The notes: a model not told the origin generated them from the letters alone. Positions 18,130-27,743 are shown, counted from the stretch's first letter. The stretch is 64,000 nt of DNA from Emticicia aquatilis (GCF_014644295.1 NZ_BMKK01000001.1:682001-746000); one strand, 5' to 3'. Numbers and translations are program-made.

Positions 18130-18662
18130 CTTTCATTATTATTCATTAATAATATTGTTCTGCGAAAAGGGGTTTTACCGAAATTAAATTCTTTTCTATG
18201 ATTATTTATAGAAATTATTGTATATTATTATTTTTATTCAAATAAAATTCGCTTAAAACGTCTTTCCTGTACTTACACGACCACAAACATAGCTATATCT
18301 TCAAAAGATAAAAAAGTAAAGTCTCAATTTCATCAAAATATGGCTTTTGATAGCGTAAATTTTTGGTGCTTATTAAGCAATTTTTAAAGTCTTCGGCTGA
18401 GAGATTCCAATCTTAACCTCTAAAGCTAATTTCTACTCCTAAAGTTAGTCAAACTATCTCAGCTTTCAACCTTACATTGCTTTTTTTATAAGTTGAGTCT
18501 GCATAAAAGCACTCAAACTATTGACTATCAGTGCATTATATAATACTTTCTAGTTTGTTTTTTTTTGGCATACTATTTGAGCCTAAGTAAGGCAATACGG
18601 TGGCCATTTTGTCACTTAACCCAAAGAGTAAGCTCGCTACTTACGATTAATTTTTACAAGAA
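18130..18662. other. Non-coding region upstream of the repeat protein, with a sigma-54-like site
   Basis: AT-rich with no supportable ORF. At 18566-18580, after a T11 run, TGGCATACTATTTGA has the TGGCA half and the spacing of a sigma-54 -24/-12 promoter, but GA rather than GC in the -12 half. It is the only promoter candidate I see for the gene at 18663. Confidence 0.35.
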
Positions 18663-21596
18663 ATGTCAGGAATAACTTTACCTTTCAAGAAACTCCGTCT
18701 TAGAGTCGGAGCGTTCATGTTGCTGCTTTTGAGTGCCTTAAACTCAATGGCTCAAAACGAAAATGTTGGAATCGGAACCACAAAACCCGATAATTCAGCA
18801 TTATTGGACCTCACTTCCACATCAAAAGGATTGCTGATTCCTCGTATGACCTTAGCTCAAAGAGCAGGTATTAAGAGTCCAGCAACGGGTTTGATGGTGT
18901 ATCAGATTGATTTCTTTACAGGTTTCTATTTCTTTGATGGTGCCGTTTGGAAAGGCCTTTATGCCCGTAATGCCGATGGAGCAGCACTTACGTCCGAACC
19001 CGTCCCTGCGTCGGCCACAACAGGAAGTGGCTGGAGTATTGGAGGGAATTCAGGTTTAAATTCTGACCTAAATTTTCTTGGCACATTAGATACTACATCT
19101 TTAGTGTTTAAAGTAAACAATTATCGTTCTGGATTGATTGATTATCGTTTTGGTAATACTTATTTCGGTTATCGAGCTGGGTATCGTAGTCATGGTTTCA
19201 ATTCGATTGCAATTGGAGCTTACGCTTTACACGATGCTAATTTAGGTTTAAATAACATCGCAATTGGTTATCAATCTTTGCTGAATAGTCAAACAGGTAG
19301 TGACAACGTAGCAGTTGGAGCAAACTCTTTATATAGTAATTTAACAGGCTCACAGAACGTAAGTATTGGTACACAAGCAGGCCAACGTTCGGTAGGTGAT
19401 GGAAATATCTTTATCGGTTATAAAGCAGGGGTCAATGAGGTTGGTGATAATAAATTGTATATCGACAATAATTTTCAAAACGTAGCACTCATTTATGGTG
19501 ATTTTGAAAAGTCTCGTGTGGGTATCAATACTCAAACTCCCGAAAGTGCTTTATCAATTGATAGTAAAGTAGCCAATATTAGTGGTTTGGAATTTAAGAA
19601 TTTGAATAGCAACTCGCCAGCTGGAAAATCAAACCAAAAGGTTTTATCGGTTGATAGTAAAGGTCGTGTAATCTTGGTTCAAGACTCAGTAGGAACAGGC
19701 TCTGGAATTTCAGCACCAAATCTAAGCTATTGGGCAGCAAAAGGAAGTTCAATAGAAAATAGTAATACTGGTGATGTAATCGTAAGCAATTTACGTTTCA
19801 AAAGCCTAAGGACAATCTCACCTGCGGTCAAATCAAATGGAAAAGTATTAACAGTTGATGATAATGGCTTACTCGTATTGGCCCGTGATTCGGTTGGAAC
19901 AACAACTCCTTCTTATTGGGGACTTAACGGAAACAATTTATCCAATACCAATGCAGGAAAATTGATTTTAAATGGTTCAATTCAATTAAACAATATCAAA
20001 GCATCAAATACCGCATTCCGCTCGTATGGGAAAGTGTTGACAGTTGATGATAATGGTAATCTAATTTTAGTAAGAGACTCAGTGGCTACTGGTAGTACAA
20101 TTCCGGTTGGTCCTTCACTTTGGAATAGCAGTGGTAATAATATCGCAAATAGTAATAGCGGAGCAGTTTATATCAATAATAATTTGATTTTATCGAAACT
20201 AAGCATTGATAATACCGTAACAACATCTGCTCAAAAATTCCTTACTGTTGATAATGCAGGTAATGTAATTTTAGCCAATATACCAGCCGGAACAGGCACG
20301 ACAGCAGTAGCTTCTCCTTGGACTGCTTCTGGCAACGCTATCGTCAATAGTAATACTGGTAGAGTATTAATCAATAATGGTCTTACATTACCAATCACAA
20401 GCGAAACAGCTACGACACTTTCAACACAAAAATTCTTGACTGTTGATAATGCAGGTAATGTGATTTTAGGAAACGTAACAAATAGTACACCTTCACCGTG
20501 GACAGTTAGTGGAAACGACATCGTTAACTCAAACCTCGGTAAAGCGTATATCAATAATGGTCTTTCAGTAAAAAGTGGCATCAATATTGAATCAGGTAAT
20601 TTAGTAACCAATGGTTCAGTAACTAACCGTAGCGGTTTGGTTTTGAATCAATTAAAACTTTCGTTTCCTGCTTCAAAACCATCAGGTAAAGTGCTATCTG
20701 TTGATGATAACGGTAATGTAATTTTAGTGAGAGACTCGGTGGGTATTGCGGGAACGGTAGTAAATGCTCCATCGCCGTGGACAGTAACGGGCGATAACAT
20801 CAGCAATTCAAATGCTGGTACTGTTTCAATAAATGCTCTTACTTTACCAAAATTAAGCAGCAATACCACACCTACGGTTACAACACAGAAAGTACTTTCG
20901 GTTGATGCTAATGGTAACGTAATTTTAGTAAATACTCCAACAAATACTACAACTACTCCAACACCAGAACTTTGGAAAGCAAATAATACCGGAGGAATCT
21001 ATAATAATAGCCCATTAGGTATATCTGTAATTGGTGGTGAAGAAGGAAAAAGTGGTTTACAATTAGTAAAACTCAAATCATCTTCAAATGCCGTTAATGG
21101 AAATGGAAAGGTATTATCAGTTGACGAAAATGGTAATATTATCTTAGTAAATGATGGAATCGGAAATACAAGCTCAACTAACAGTGGTTGGACACTTACT
21201 GATGGACGCCTACACAATTCAAATAACGGAAAAGTGGTAATCGGAACTGGTATTAACTCATATCCTGGAGACTTTGGCTTATACGTAAAAGGTGGAATTC
21301 TGACCGAGAGAGTAAGGGTAGCAGTAGCTAATTCTGACCGTTGGGCTGACTACGTTTTCGAGACTGGCTATAAGTTAATGTCACTCAGAGATGTTGAAAA
21401 ACATATCAACTATTACCATCACTTACCAAATGTTCCTTCGGCTGAAGAAATGACAAAAAGCGGCATGGATGTAATGGAAACAAGTGCCAAACTATTAGAA
21501 AAAATAGAAGAACTTACTCTCTATATGATTAAGGCTAATAAGCAAATTGAAGCTCTCGAAGCCAAAGTAAGCAATCTTGAAAAAATACAAAAATAA
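18663..21596 (+). CDS. Large repeat-rich surface protein with tail-fibre-like C-terminus
   Basis: A 977-residue exported protein (signal peptide ends about residue 30, SMAQ). The N-terminus has the ENVGIGTTKPDNSALLDLTS motif common to Bacteroidota tail-fibre/adhesin-like proteins. Residues about 160-280 hold trimeric-autotransporter-like SIAIG/NVAVG/NVSIG beta turns. Eight degenerate repeats of roughly 55-90 residues follow, each opening KVLTVDDNGNVILVRDS and continuing W..SGN.I.NSN.G...INN. The C-terminus has LMSLRDVEKHINYYHHLPNVPS then a coiled coil (about 940-977), as in peptidase S74-type fibres but without the chaperone peptidase itself. A trimeric surface fibre is the likely form. Function (adhesion or gliding) is inference. 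Confidence 0.75.
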   Translation: MSGITLPFKKLRLRVGAFMLLLLSALNSMAQNENVGIGTTKPDNSALLDLTSTSKGLLIPRMTLAQRAGIKSPATGLMVYQIDFFTGFYFFDGAVWKGLYARNADGAALTSEPVPASATTGSGWSIGGNSGLNSDLNFLGTLDTTSLVFKVNNYRSGLIDYRFGNTYFGYRAGYRSHGFNSIAIGAYALHDANLGLNNIAIGYQSLLNSQTGSDNVAVGANSLYSNLTGSQNVSIGTQAGQRSVGDGNIFIGYKAGVNEVGDNKLYIDNNFQNVALIYGDFEKSRVGINTQTPESALSIDSKVANISGLEFKNLNSNSPAGKSNQKVLSVDSKGRVILVQDSVGTGSGISAPNLSYWAAKGSSIENSNTGDVIVSNLRFKSLRTISPAVKSNGKVLTVDDNGLLVLARDSVGTTTPSYWGLNGNNLSNTNAGKLILNGSIQLNNIKASNTAFRSYGKVLTVDDNGNLILVRDSVATGSTIPVGPSLWNSSGNNIANSNSGAVYINNNLILSKLSIDNTVTTSAQKFLTVDNAGNVILANIPAGTGTTAVASPWTASGNAIVNSNTGRVLINNGLTLPITSETATTLSTQKFLTVDNAGNVILGNVTNSTPSPWTVSGNDIVNSNLGKAYINNGLSVKSGINIESGNLVTNGSVTNRSGLVLNQLKLSFPASKPSGKVLSVDDNGNVILVRDSVGIAGTVVNAPSPWTVTGDNISNSNAGTVSINALTLPKLSSNTTPTVTTQKVLSVDANGNVILVNTPTNTTTTPTPELWKANNTGGIYNNSPLGISVIGGEEGKSGLQLVKLKSSSNAVNGNGKVLSVDENGNIILVNDGIGNTSSTNSGWTLTDGRLHNSNNGKVVIGTGINSYPGDFGLYVKGGILTERVRVAVANSDRWADYVFETGYKLMSLRDVEKHINYYHHLPNVPSAEEMTKSGMDVMETSAKLLEKIEELTLYMIKANKQIEALEAKVSNLEKIQK
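19627..21155 (+). repeat. Eight in-frame degenerate repeats
   Basis: Each unit begins with codons for K-V/F-L-S/T-V-D-x-x-G-N/R-V-I-L followed by variable Ser/Thr/Asn-rich sequence. DNA identity is highest around GTTGATGATAATGGTAAT, suggesting past duplication and later drift. Confidence 0.75.
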
Positions 21597-21880
21597 CACC
21601 TTTACTATTTGGTAATTAGAAAACGTTTCGACAACAAAATGTTTAATAATATTTTACTAAAAACTACATTTTTGGCACGAAATTGTCTTATAATTAATAG
21701 TAAACTGTCATTTCTGTAAATATTTGGGTATTAATTCTTAGGCAAGAAAATGTATCCGCTTAAAAGTTTTTATTTTAGAAAACGATTTATGGCATAAAGA
21801 TTGCAAATTAAATATTAAAATAATACAAATACAAAGTAAGAGTAATATAACATTGATTTTTATGGGTTAGGGTTTATTTT
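21597..21880. other. Non-coding region after the repeat protein
   Basis: No ORF. It contains TGGCACGAAATTGTC at 21673 (sigma-54-like but one base short between halves) and the better site at 21790-21805, and ends in the terminator at 21881. No promoter of the standard TTTG/TAnnTTTG type was seen here. Confidence 0.4.
21790..21805 (+). promoter_or_regulatory. Sigma-54-type promoter candidate
   Basis: TGGCATAAAGATTGCA fits the -24/-12 consensus TGGCAC-N5-TTGCA with exact spacing and one change. Transcription from it would meet the terminator at 21881-21916 after about 100 bases, with no ORF between. Confidence 0.4.
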
Positions 21881-21916
21881 AAACGCCACGGCACAAGATT
21901 GCGGTGGCGTTTTTGT
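21881..21916 (+). terminator. Terminator upstream of thioesterase gene
   Basis: AAACGCCAC pairs with GTGGCGTTT across 14 bases, followed by TTTTTG. Confidence 0.82.
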
Positions 21917-21971
21917 TTTATTTTAAAACTCCCCTATCTTTACCGTTCGTTCTACAACATTTCATAAGTCA

Positions 21972-22517
21972 ATGCAAAAATCTAAACCTATCTCTTATTC
22001 ACGCACTACAATTACCGAACTCATGATTCCATCTTATGCAAATTTTGGTGGAAAAATTCACGGAGGTATCTTACTTTCACTCATGGACAAAGTGGCATAC
22101 GCTTGTGCCTCAAAACACGCAGGAGCTTATGTCGTAACCGTTTCGGTTGATGGTGTAAATTTCTTACAACCAATTGAGGTTGGCGAGCTTCTTTCGCTTC
22201 ACGCATCGGTCAATTATGTAGGTCGTAGTTCAATGGTTATCGGAATAAGGGTGGTATCTGAAAATGTAAAAACTGGCGAACAAAAACACACCAACACTTC
22301 GTATTTTACAATGGTAGCGAAAGATGATAGCGGAAAACCTACCGAAGTGCCGATGCTCGAACTCGAAGACCAAGCAGACGTAAGACGCTGCCTCGAAGCC
22401 ATCAAACGAAAACAATTAAAAGAAGCATATAAAGATGATTTTGACAACGAAAAATCAAGTATGCACCTCGAAGACAATCTACATTTGCTTACAAATGAGC
22501 GAGTTATCATCAAATAA
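21972..22517 (+). CDS. Acyl-CoA thioesterase (hotdog fold)
   Basis: A 181-residue hotdog-fold thioesterase of the YciA/BACH type, hydrolysing acyl-CoA to free fatty acid and CoA. The core begins MIPSYANFGGKIHGGILLSLMDKVAYACASKH, with the Asn/Asp positions (N25 in PSYANFGG, D40 in LMDKVAY) expected near the active site, then VSVDGVNFLQPIEVGELL. A charged C-terminal tail of about 45 residues goes beyond the minimal fold and is usual for Bacteroidota members. Confidence 0.88.
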   Translation: MQKSKPISYSRTTITELMIPSYANFGGKIHGGILLSLMDKVAYACASKHAGAYVVTVSVDGVNFLQPIEVGELLSLHASVNYVGRSSMVIGIRVVSENVKTGEQKHTNTSYFTMVAKDDSGKPTEVPMLELEDQADVRRCLEAIKRKQLKEAYKDDFDNEKSSMHLEDNLHLLTNERVIIK

Positions 22518-22651
22518 TTTAACTATTGGGCGAACATCCTGTTCTCCCAAAAAGTGGGTAAAAACAAATTAAATTATAAACAATAAGTACGGATTTCTGA
22601 CCGCTTTCAGTATTAAACAACAAGTTTGAAACTTGTTCTACCCCCAAAATT

Positions 22652-23242
22652 ATGACAAAAGTAACTACTATTTTCGTTACACTTTTTCTTTTAAATTTCA
22701 GCCTTTTTGCCCAAAACCTTGACATTGATATTCTCAAAAAAATCAATCAAGACCGCAACCAAAATCTCGATAAGCCATTCAATAATATCAGTAAATCGGT
22801 TTACCCTTTAAGTGTTGCCTTGCCAATCAGTTTGCTTGGTACAGGGCTTATTACCAAAGATAAAAATCTTCAACATCAGGGTATCACATCGTTGGCTTCG
22901 CTGGCAATTTCTATGGGAACAACTTATTCTCTCAAGAAAATCATTAACCGTGACCGACCCTATATTACTTATCCAAACCTACAACCTTATTACATCGAAA
23001 ACGACCCAGCTTTTCCTTCTGGACATACAACTGCGGCATTCACTACGGCTACATCGTTGAGCCTGACATTCAGAAAATGGTATGTAATTGTGCCAGCCTA
23101 TACATGGGCAGGAACAGTGGCCTACTCACGCTTGCATTTGGGTGTACATTACCCGAGCGATGTCTTAGCAGGTGCGGTCATTGGAGCGGGTTCGGCTTGG
23201 CTATGCTACAAAGCCAATCATTGGCTACAAAGAAAAAAATAA
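22652..23242 (+). CDS. PAP2 superfamily phosphatase
   Basis: A 196-residue membrane or exported phosphatase with signal peptide (1-21). The three phosphatase motifs are complete: KKIINRDRPY (KxxxxxxRP), PSGHTTAAF (PSGH) and SRLHLGVHYPSDVLAG (SRxxxxxHxxxD). Phosphatidic acid or undecaprenyl-pyrophosphate phosphatases share them; which substrate applies is not visible. Confidence 0.9.
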   Translation: MTKVTTIFVTLFLLNFSLFAQNLDIDILKKINQDRNQNLDKPFNNISKSVYPLSVALPISLLGTGLITKDKNLQHQGITSLASLAISMGTTYSLKKIINRDRPYITYPNLQPYYIENDPAFPSGHTTAAFTTATSLSLTFRKWYVIVPAYTWAGTVAYSRLHLGVHYPSDVLAGAVIGAGSAWLCYKANHWLQRKK

Positions 23243-23350
23243 ACCTTTCAGAAGATTGCTGGTTAAATAAGAAAGTCCACGGTCGGCAATAACACAAAAC
23301 ACCGTCTATCCGCCAACCGTAAAATCTTTGACCAATAATCTTCTTTAACA

Positions 23351-24310
23351 TTGAAAAATTCTTGTATTATCATCGGAGCGGGTCTATCAGGCCTTACTGC
23401 TGCTCATGAACTATTGAAAAACAATTGGGAAGTAACGATTCTCGACAAAGGCCGAGGTGTAGGGGGGCGAATGGCTACACGCCGTGCAGGAGAAGCTCGT
23501 TTCGACCACGGAGCTCAATATTTCTCAACAAAAACACCTGATTTCAAGGCATTTACACAAAATTTTCTACAAGCGAGTATTGCCAAAGAGTGGCATCTTG
23601 AAGAGGGCGATAAATCGTTTTCTCATCCGAGAGTCATAGGTATTAATGGAATGAGTAGTATTCCGAAGTTCTTGGCAGAAGGGCTGAACATCAGAACTAA
23701 CGAAAAAGCAATAGGCATTTCGGAAACTGAAAACGGCTGTAAAGTCATCACAGAAACAGGTAATTCATACGAAGCCAATGCTATCATTTGTACAGTACCT
23801 GCTCCACAAGCCATTGAGTTATTGCAAAAAAGTGAAATCTCGCTTGCCGAAATCTCTATTTTAGAAAATATTCAATATCAACCTTGTATAGCCGTCATGG
23901 CAAGTTTGAATGCTCCAACTAATATTCCAAGCCCTGGGGGAATCTCGCTCGAAAATAGTAATATTTCGTGGATTGCCGATAATTTTCAAAAAGGTATTTC
24001 GCCCGTTTTTTCGGTTACGATTCATGCTAATCCAGCATTTAGTTTGGCTCACTTTGATGATGATTTGAACGAGGTTGGAAAGCAACTATTATCAGAGGTA
24101 AGCTATCTGATTTCAGCCGAATCAGTAGAAAGTTTGCAAGTGCATCGTTGGCGATATAGCTTAGCTTCCGAACGCCACACTGACAATTTTTTAGTGTCTG
24201 CTTCCACCAAGTTTCCGTTAATTTTTGCGGGTGATGGCTTTGGTATAGGTAGTATAGAAGGTGCTTTTATTTCGGGAAAAAGTGCGGCACAGAACCTTTT
24301 AAAAATCTAA
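23351..24310 (+). CDS. FAD-dependent amine oxidase/renalase-like oxidoreductase
   Basis: A 319-residue flavoprotein with a TTG start, chosen because the FAD dinucleotide motif IIGAGLSGLTAAHELL follows immediately (residues 7-22). DKGRGVGGRMATRR is the second FAD motif typical of renalase-like proteins, and FDHGAQYFS a third. The C-terminal IFAGDGFGIGSIEGAFISG closes the FAD-binding site. The family oxidises NAD(P)H-like isomers or amines; the substrate is unknown here. Confidence 0.88.
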   Translation: MKNSCIIIGAGLSGLTAAHELLKNNWEVTILDKGRGVGGRMATRRAGEARFDHGAQYFSTKTPDFKAFTQNFLQASIAKEWHLEEGDKSFSHPRVIGINGMSSIPKFLAEGLNIRTNEKAIGISETENGCKVITETGNSYEANAIICTVPAPQAIELLQKSEISLAEISILENIQYQPCIAVMASLNAPTNIPSPGGISLENSNISWIADNFQKGISPVFSVTIHANPAFSLAHFDDDLNEVGKQLLSEVSYLISAESVESLQVHRWRYSLASERHTDNFLVSASTKFPLIFAGDGFGIGSIEGAFISGKSAAQNLLKI

Positions 24311-24329
24311 GTATATCATAACCTTGTTC

Positions 24330-24366
24330 AGCCTCCCAAAAACCTTCAATTTTTGGGAGGCTTTAT
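24330..24366 (+). terminator. Terminator after the FAD oxidoreductase
   Basis: AGCCTCCCAAAAA pairs with TTTTTGGGAGGCT across a 7-base loop; a T-rich tail follows. Confidence 0.9.
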
Positions 24367-24481
24367 TTCATCAATACCTCTGCATAACTTTCTGATTATC
24401 AGCAAATATTTTTCCTTTCAAGTAGCATTTTATTAGAATTCTTTTCTCTATATTTGATTAAATTCTTTAAACGCTTGAGCC

Positions 24482-25744
24482 ATGCCTAATAGATTTCTCC
24501 CTCTGTTATTGCTCTTGTTTGCTGGGCAATGCTTCGCTAACGCTATCTTAATTCCGATGGATGACAGCCAAAGCAATCATCTGAAAGCCTATGGTATTGC
24601 CTACATGACCCTAAAAAACAACACCGAAATCGACTGGCTTCTTAATTATCGGGGAGGAAGTTTTCTGATAAATTATTCATCAAATACTCAAAAAGAATGC
24701 TTGATTCGTGGAGTTTCGTTTGAGATAATTTCGGATGCTGATGTACAAACGCTCAAACAACAAATCTCAAATCCTGATGTAAACATGGAAGTTATGCGGC
24801 TGCACAAAGCAGCACGTATTGCGGTTTATTCTCCTTCCAAAATAAGCACATCATCGTTTGAAGATACCGATGCCGTTTTGTTGGTTTTGAAATATGCCGA
24901 GATTCCTTTTGAAGTAGTATATGATGAAGAAATTTTACGAGGCGACCTTAATAAATACGATTGGCTTCACCTCCATCACGAAGATTTTACGGGTCAATTT
25001 GGTCGAAATATGCGTCGAATGAGCTACAAAGACATGAAAGCTCAAGAAGAAATTGCTCAACGCTTCAAGTACAATAAGATTTCGGCCCTCAAACTCGATG
25101 TTGCCAAAACCATCAAGACCTATTGCATGGGTGGTGGATTTTTGTTTGCGATGTGTTCGGGGGCTGAAACACTCGACATAGCTCTTTCGGCCGAAGGCGT
25201 AGATATTGTAAGTAGTCGTTTCGATGGCGATAATGTTGACAATAACGCCCAAGAAAAACTCGATTTTAATAAAACTTTTGCCTTTGAAGATTTTACGCTT
25301 TACCTCAACGACGGCGATGGATACGGCTATAATTCGATGTCTTTTTCTGATATAAACGCTTCATCTGGTAGATTCGACGAAGAAATTAATAGCTATTTCA
25401 ATCTCTTCGATTTTTCAGCCAAATGGGATTTTATTCCCGCTATGTTGGTGCAGAATCACGAGCATTTGATTCGTGAGTTTATGGGACAAACGACTGCTTT
25501 CAACAAAAAAACGGTCAAATCAAGTGTTTTGGTGATGGGGGAAAGTAAGGAATCGGACAGATATATGTACGGTGAGCTTGGGCTTGGTCAGTGGGTTTTC
25601 TACGGTGGACACGACCCCGAAGGCCGCAGAGGTTTTCACCGAACACCCACTGATTTGAATCTTTTTCCGCATTCGCCTGGCTATCGCCTTATCTTAAATA
25701 ACGTGCTTTTTCCTTCGGCAAAAAAGAAGAAAAGAAAGACTTGA
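24482..25744 (+). CDS. Conserved exported protein, GATase1-like fold
   Basis: A 420-residue protein with a signal peptide (1-19, CFANA). Relatives in Bacteroidota are often labelled asparagine synthetase B, but the glutaminase Cys2 and the synthetase domain of AsnB are absent and the protein is exported. The middle region (IAVYSPSK..., WLHLHHEDF, GGGFLFAMCSGAETLD) resembles class I glutamine-amidotransferase-like folds, with Cys in FAMCSGAE at the nucleophile-elbow position and a possible His in GGHDPEGRR. Function is unknown. A lysine-rich tail (KKKKRK) ends the protein. Confidence 0.65.
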   Translation: MPNRFLPLLLLLFAGQCFANAILIPMDDSQSNHLKAYGIAYMTLKNNTEIDWLLNYRGGSFLINYSSNTQKECLIRGVSFEIISDADVQTLKQQISNPDVNMEVMRLHKAARIAVYSPSKISTSSFEDTDAVLLVLKYAEIPFEVVYDEEILRGDLNKYDWLHLHHEDFTGQFGRNMRRMSYKDMKAQEEIAQRFKYNKISALKLDVAKTIKTYCMGGGFLFAMCSGAETLDIALSAEGVDIVSSRFDGDNVDNNAQEKLDFNKTFAFEDFTLYLNDGDGYGYNSMSFSDINASSGRFDEEINSYFNLFDFSAKWDFIPAMLVQNHEHLIREFMGQTTAFNKKTVKSSVLVMGESKESDRYMYGELGLGQWVFYGGHDPEGRRGFHRTPTDLNLFPHSPGYRLILNNVLFPSAKKKKRKT

Positions 25745-25751
25745 CTTTAAC

Positions 25752-26771
25752 TTACAACGACAAAATTTCCTCCCAAACATTTTTTAAGACTGGGATTCCG
25801 TTGGCAGTATTTTTTTCTCTCGTATTCAATACACGCTCGCCCGGAAAAGTTATCTTTTTACCCTCCGAAATCGAATTTGACTGATGATAATCTTCAATGA
25901 TTTGCCCTACGGCAGCCGAAATAGCCGAATGATTACCTAATTTCTTAATATCAATAGCAATATAAACTTGCGAAAGTCGATATTCGATTTCTTCTTTGCT
26001 AATCTCGTGCGTTGAAAGTCCACCAGAAAGTACAGCCGATAGAATATCTAACAAAAGCGAAAGCCCCGCACCTTTCCAATATCCAACTGGCATCGAACGC
26101 CAAGATTTCAGAATCGCACCAGGGTCGTCGGTCAGATTTCCTTCGGTATCAAAACCTCCAATTACAGAAAGCTTTTCGCCTTTCATCGCTGCCAATTCCA
26201 TTGCCCCAAACGAATACTGCGACATAGCCATATCTAACACAATCGCTTCGTTTTCGTACGGCAAGGCCATTACTAAGGGGTTGTTCCCGAGTTTTGCATC
26301 GGTTGCTCCCCAAGCTGGCATATTGGCGATGGTGTTTGTCCAACCAATAAACACAAACCCAGCCTTAGCAGCTTGCCAACCGTAAGTTCCGCCCCGCATC
26401 CAGTGATTTGTATTAGCCAAACCTACACAGCCAATACCATTTTCGGTCGCTAAACTCATGGCTCTTTCGGTTGCATGAATGGCATTCAGTGGGCCTGGGC
26501 CAAGGTTTCCGTCCCATTGCTCAATTCCGCCAAATTTTGAAACCAAACTTGGTTCGGCATCGGGTTTTACAAAGCCACCTTTCAGATATTTTATAAATCT
26601 TGGAAAACGATTTACCCCATGAGTGTAGATTCCATCAAGGCTATTGACGGTAAAGATTTCAGCACAAACTTTTGCTTTGCTTGCACTAAATCCGTTGTTC
26701 AACAATATACCCTCGAAGGTAGATTGCATGGTATCTTTTGAAATCGTAAGTGTATTGCTTTCGGCTGTCAT
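25752..26771 (-). CDS. Ldh family oxidoreductase, probable 3-dehydro-L-gulonate 2-dehydrogenase
   Basis: A 339-residue NAD(P)H-dependent dehydrogenase of the malate/L-lactate/YiaK family (not Rossmann). Seen: the catalytic-His region DGIYTHGVNRFPRFI near residue 50, NTNHWMRGGTYGWQAA, and NNPLVMALP with the family's substrate-binding residues. YiaK reduces 2,3-diketo-L-gulonate. The close fit of the GTYGW and WGATDAKLGNNPL segments suggests that subgroup, but the exact substrate is inferred. The start is set by MTAESNTLTISKD. Confidence 0.85.
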   Translation of the reverse strand: MTAESNTLTISKDTMQSTFEGILLNNGFSASKAKVCAEIFTVNSLDGIYTHGVNRFPRFIKYLKGGFVKPDAEPSLVSKFGGIEQWDGNLGPGPLNAIHATERAMSLATENGIGCVGLANTNHWMRGGTYGWQAAKAGFVFIGWTNTIANMPAWGATDAKLGNNPLVMALPYENEAIVLDMAMSQYSFGAMELAAMKGEKLSVIGGFDTEGNLTDDPGAILKSWRSMPVGYWKGAGLSLLLDILSAVLSGGLSTHEISKEEIEYRLSQVYIAIDIKKLGNHSAISAAVGQIIEDYHQSNSISEGKKITFPGERVLNTREKNTANGIPVLKNVWEEILSL

Positions 26772-27134
26772 GGTTCGTTTCTTTCAAGATTTGGTTAAAA
26801 AAAATGGCTTCGCAAGGTAAGCAAAATTTAAATATTTACTTCGCCTAAAAAACAGATTCCTAAGTGACTGAAATATAAGCCCAAATTATATTTGTTTAAT
26901 TTCAAAACAAATAAATTAAACAAACTCTTATAATAGGGTAGGTTGACAAACAAGCGTTTTGGGTGCAGCTTACAAACAACCGATTTAACATACTGATAAT
27001 AAGCAGTTTATAAAATATTTTAAAATTTTTAAATCCAGCTCGTAATTTATTCCGTTAGTTAAGTCAACAAATAACAAATGTAAAACTTAAACAATTAACA
27101 TTCAAACGGTGCGGCGTTCCGCAACAAAAATCCA
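26772..27134. other. Intergenic region with inverted repeat
   Basis: Between divergent genes. TTTGTTTAATTT (26891-26902) and AAATTAAACAAA (26913-26924) form a 12-bp inverted repeat that overlaps a TATATTTG -7-like element (26887-26894). No -33 element was seen. The rest is plain AT-rich leader of the fasciclin gene. Confidence 0.45.
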
Positions 27135-27683
27135 ATGAAAAAATTAGCATTAGTATTCGTTTCAGCACTTATCTCATTAAGTACATTCGCACAAAAAGAA
27201 AAAACTGTGATGGTAGGCGGAGCAGCAATGTATCCATCAAAAAACATTGTTGAAAATGCAGTAAATTCAAAAGACCATACAACACTTGTGGCAGCTGTAA
27301 AAGCAGCGGGTTTAGTAGAAACGCTTCAAAGTGCAGGACCATTTACAGTATTTGCTCCAACTAATGCTGCTTTCGGTAAGTTGCCAGCAGGAACAGTTGA
27401 GACTTTGGTAAAACCAGAAAATAAAGCAACTTTGACAGCAATCTTGACTTACCACGTAGTAGCAGGAAAATTGAGTGCTGCTGATATCGTAGCAAAAATC
27501 AAAGCTGGTAACGGAACTGCAAGTTTGACAACCGTACAGGGTGGAACATTGAAAGCTTCTTTGAAAGGAAAAAGCGTAGTTTTGACTGACGAAAAAGGTG
27601 GAATGTCAACTGTAACAATCGCTGACGTAAATCAAAGCAATGGTGTGATTCACGTAATTGACACAGTTGTTTTACCAAAATAA
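27135..27683 (+). CDS. Exported fasciclin (FAS1) domain protein
   Basis: A 182-residue protein: signal peptide 1-19 (ending TFAQ) and one FAS1 domain. H1 motif: AGPFTVFAPTNAAFGKLPAG; H2 region: VIHVIDTVVLPK at the C-terminus; YHVVAGKLSAADIV between. FAS1 domains mediate cell-surface adhesion. A strong terminator follows. Confidence 0.93.
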   Translation: MKKLALVFVSALISLSTFAQKEKTVMVGGAAMYPSKNIVENAVNSKDHTTLVAAVKAAGLVETLQSAGPFTVFAPTNAAFGKLPAGTVETLVKPENKATLTAILTYHVVAGKLSAADIVAKIKAGNGTASLTTVQGGTLKASLKGKSVVLTDEKGGMSTVTIADVNQSNGVIHVIDTVVLPK

Positions 27684-27703
27684 TTTGGCTATGAGTCGTT
27701 AAT

Positions 27704-27743
27704 AAAAAAGCCAATCGTGCGAAACCGCATGATTGGCTTTTTT
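27704..27743. terminator. Bidirectional terminator between fasciclin and patatin genes
   Basis: AAAAAAGCCAATC with GATTGGCTTTTTT, extended by TGCG/CGCA across AAAC. T runs on both strands fit the convergent genes. Confidence 0.92.

Noticed and set aside
20231-20611. Long minus-strand ORF in the repeat protein
   Set aside because: Shadow frame of the in-frame repeats; the plus-strand gene has signal peptide and fibre motifs.
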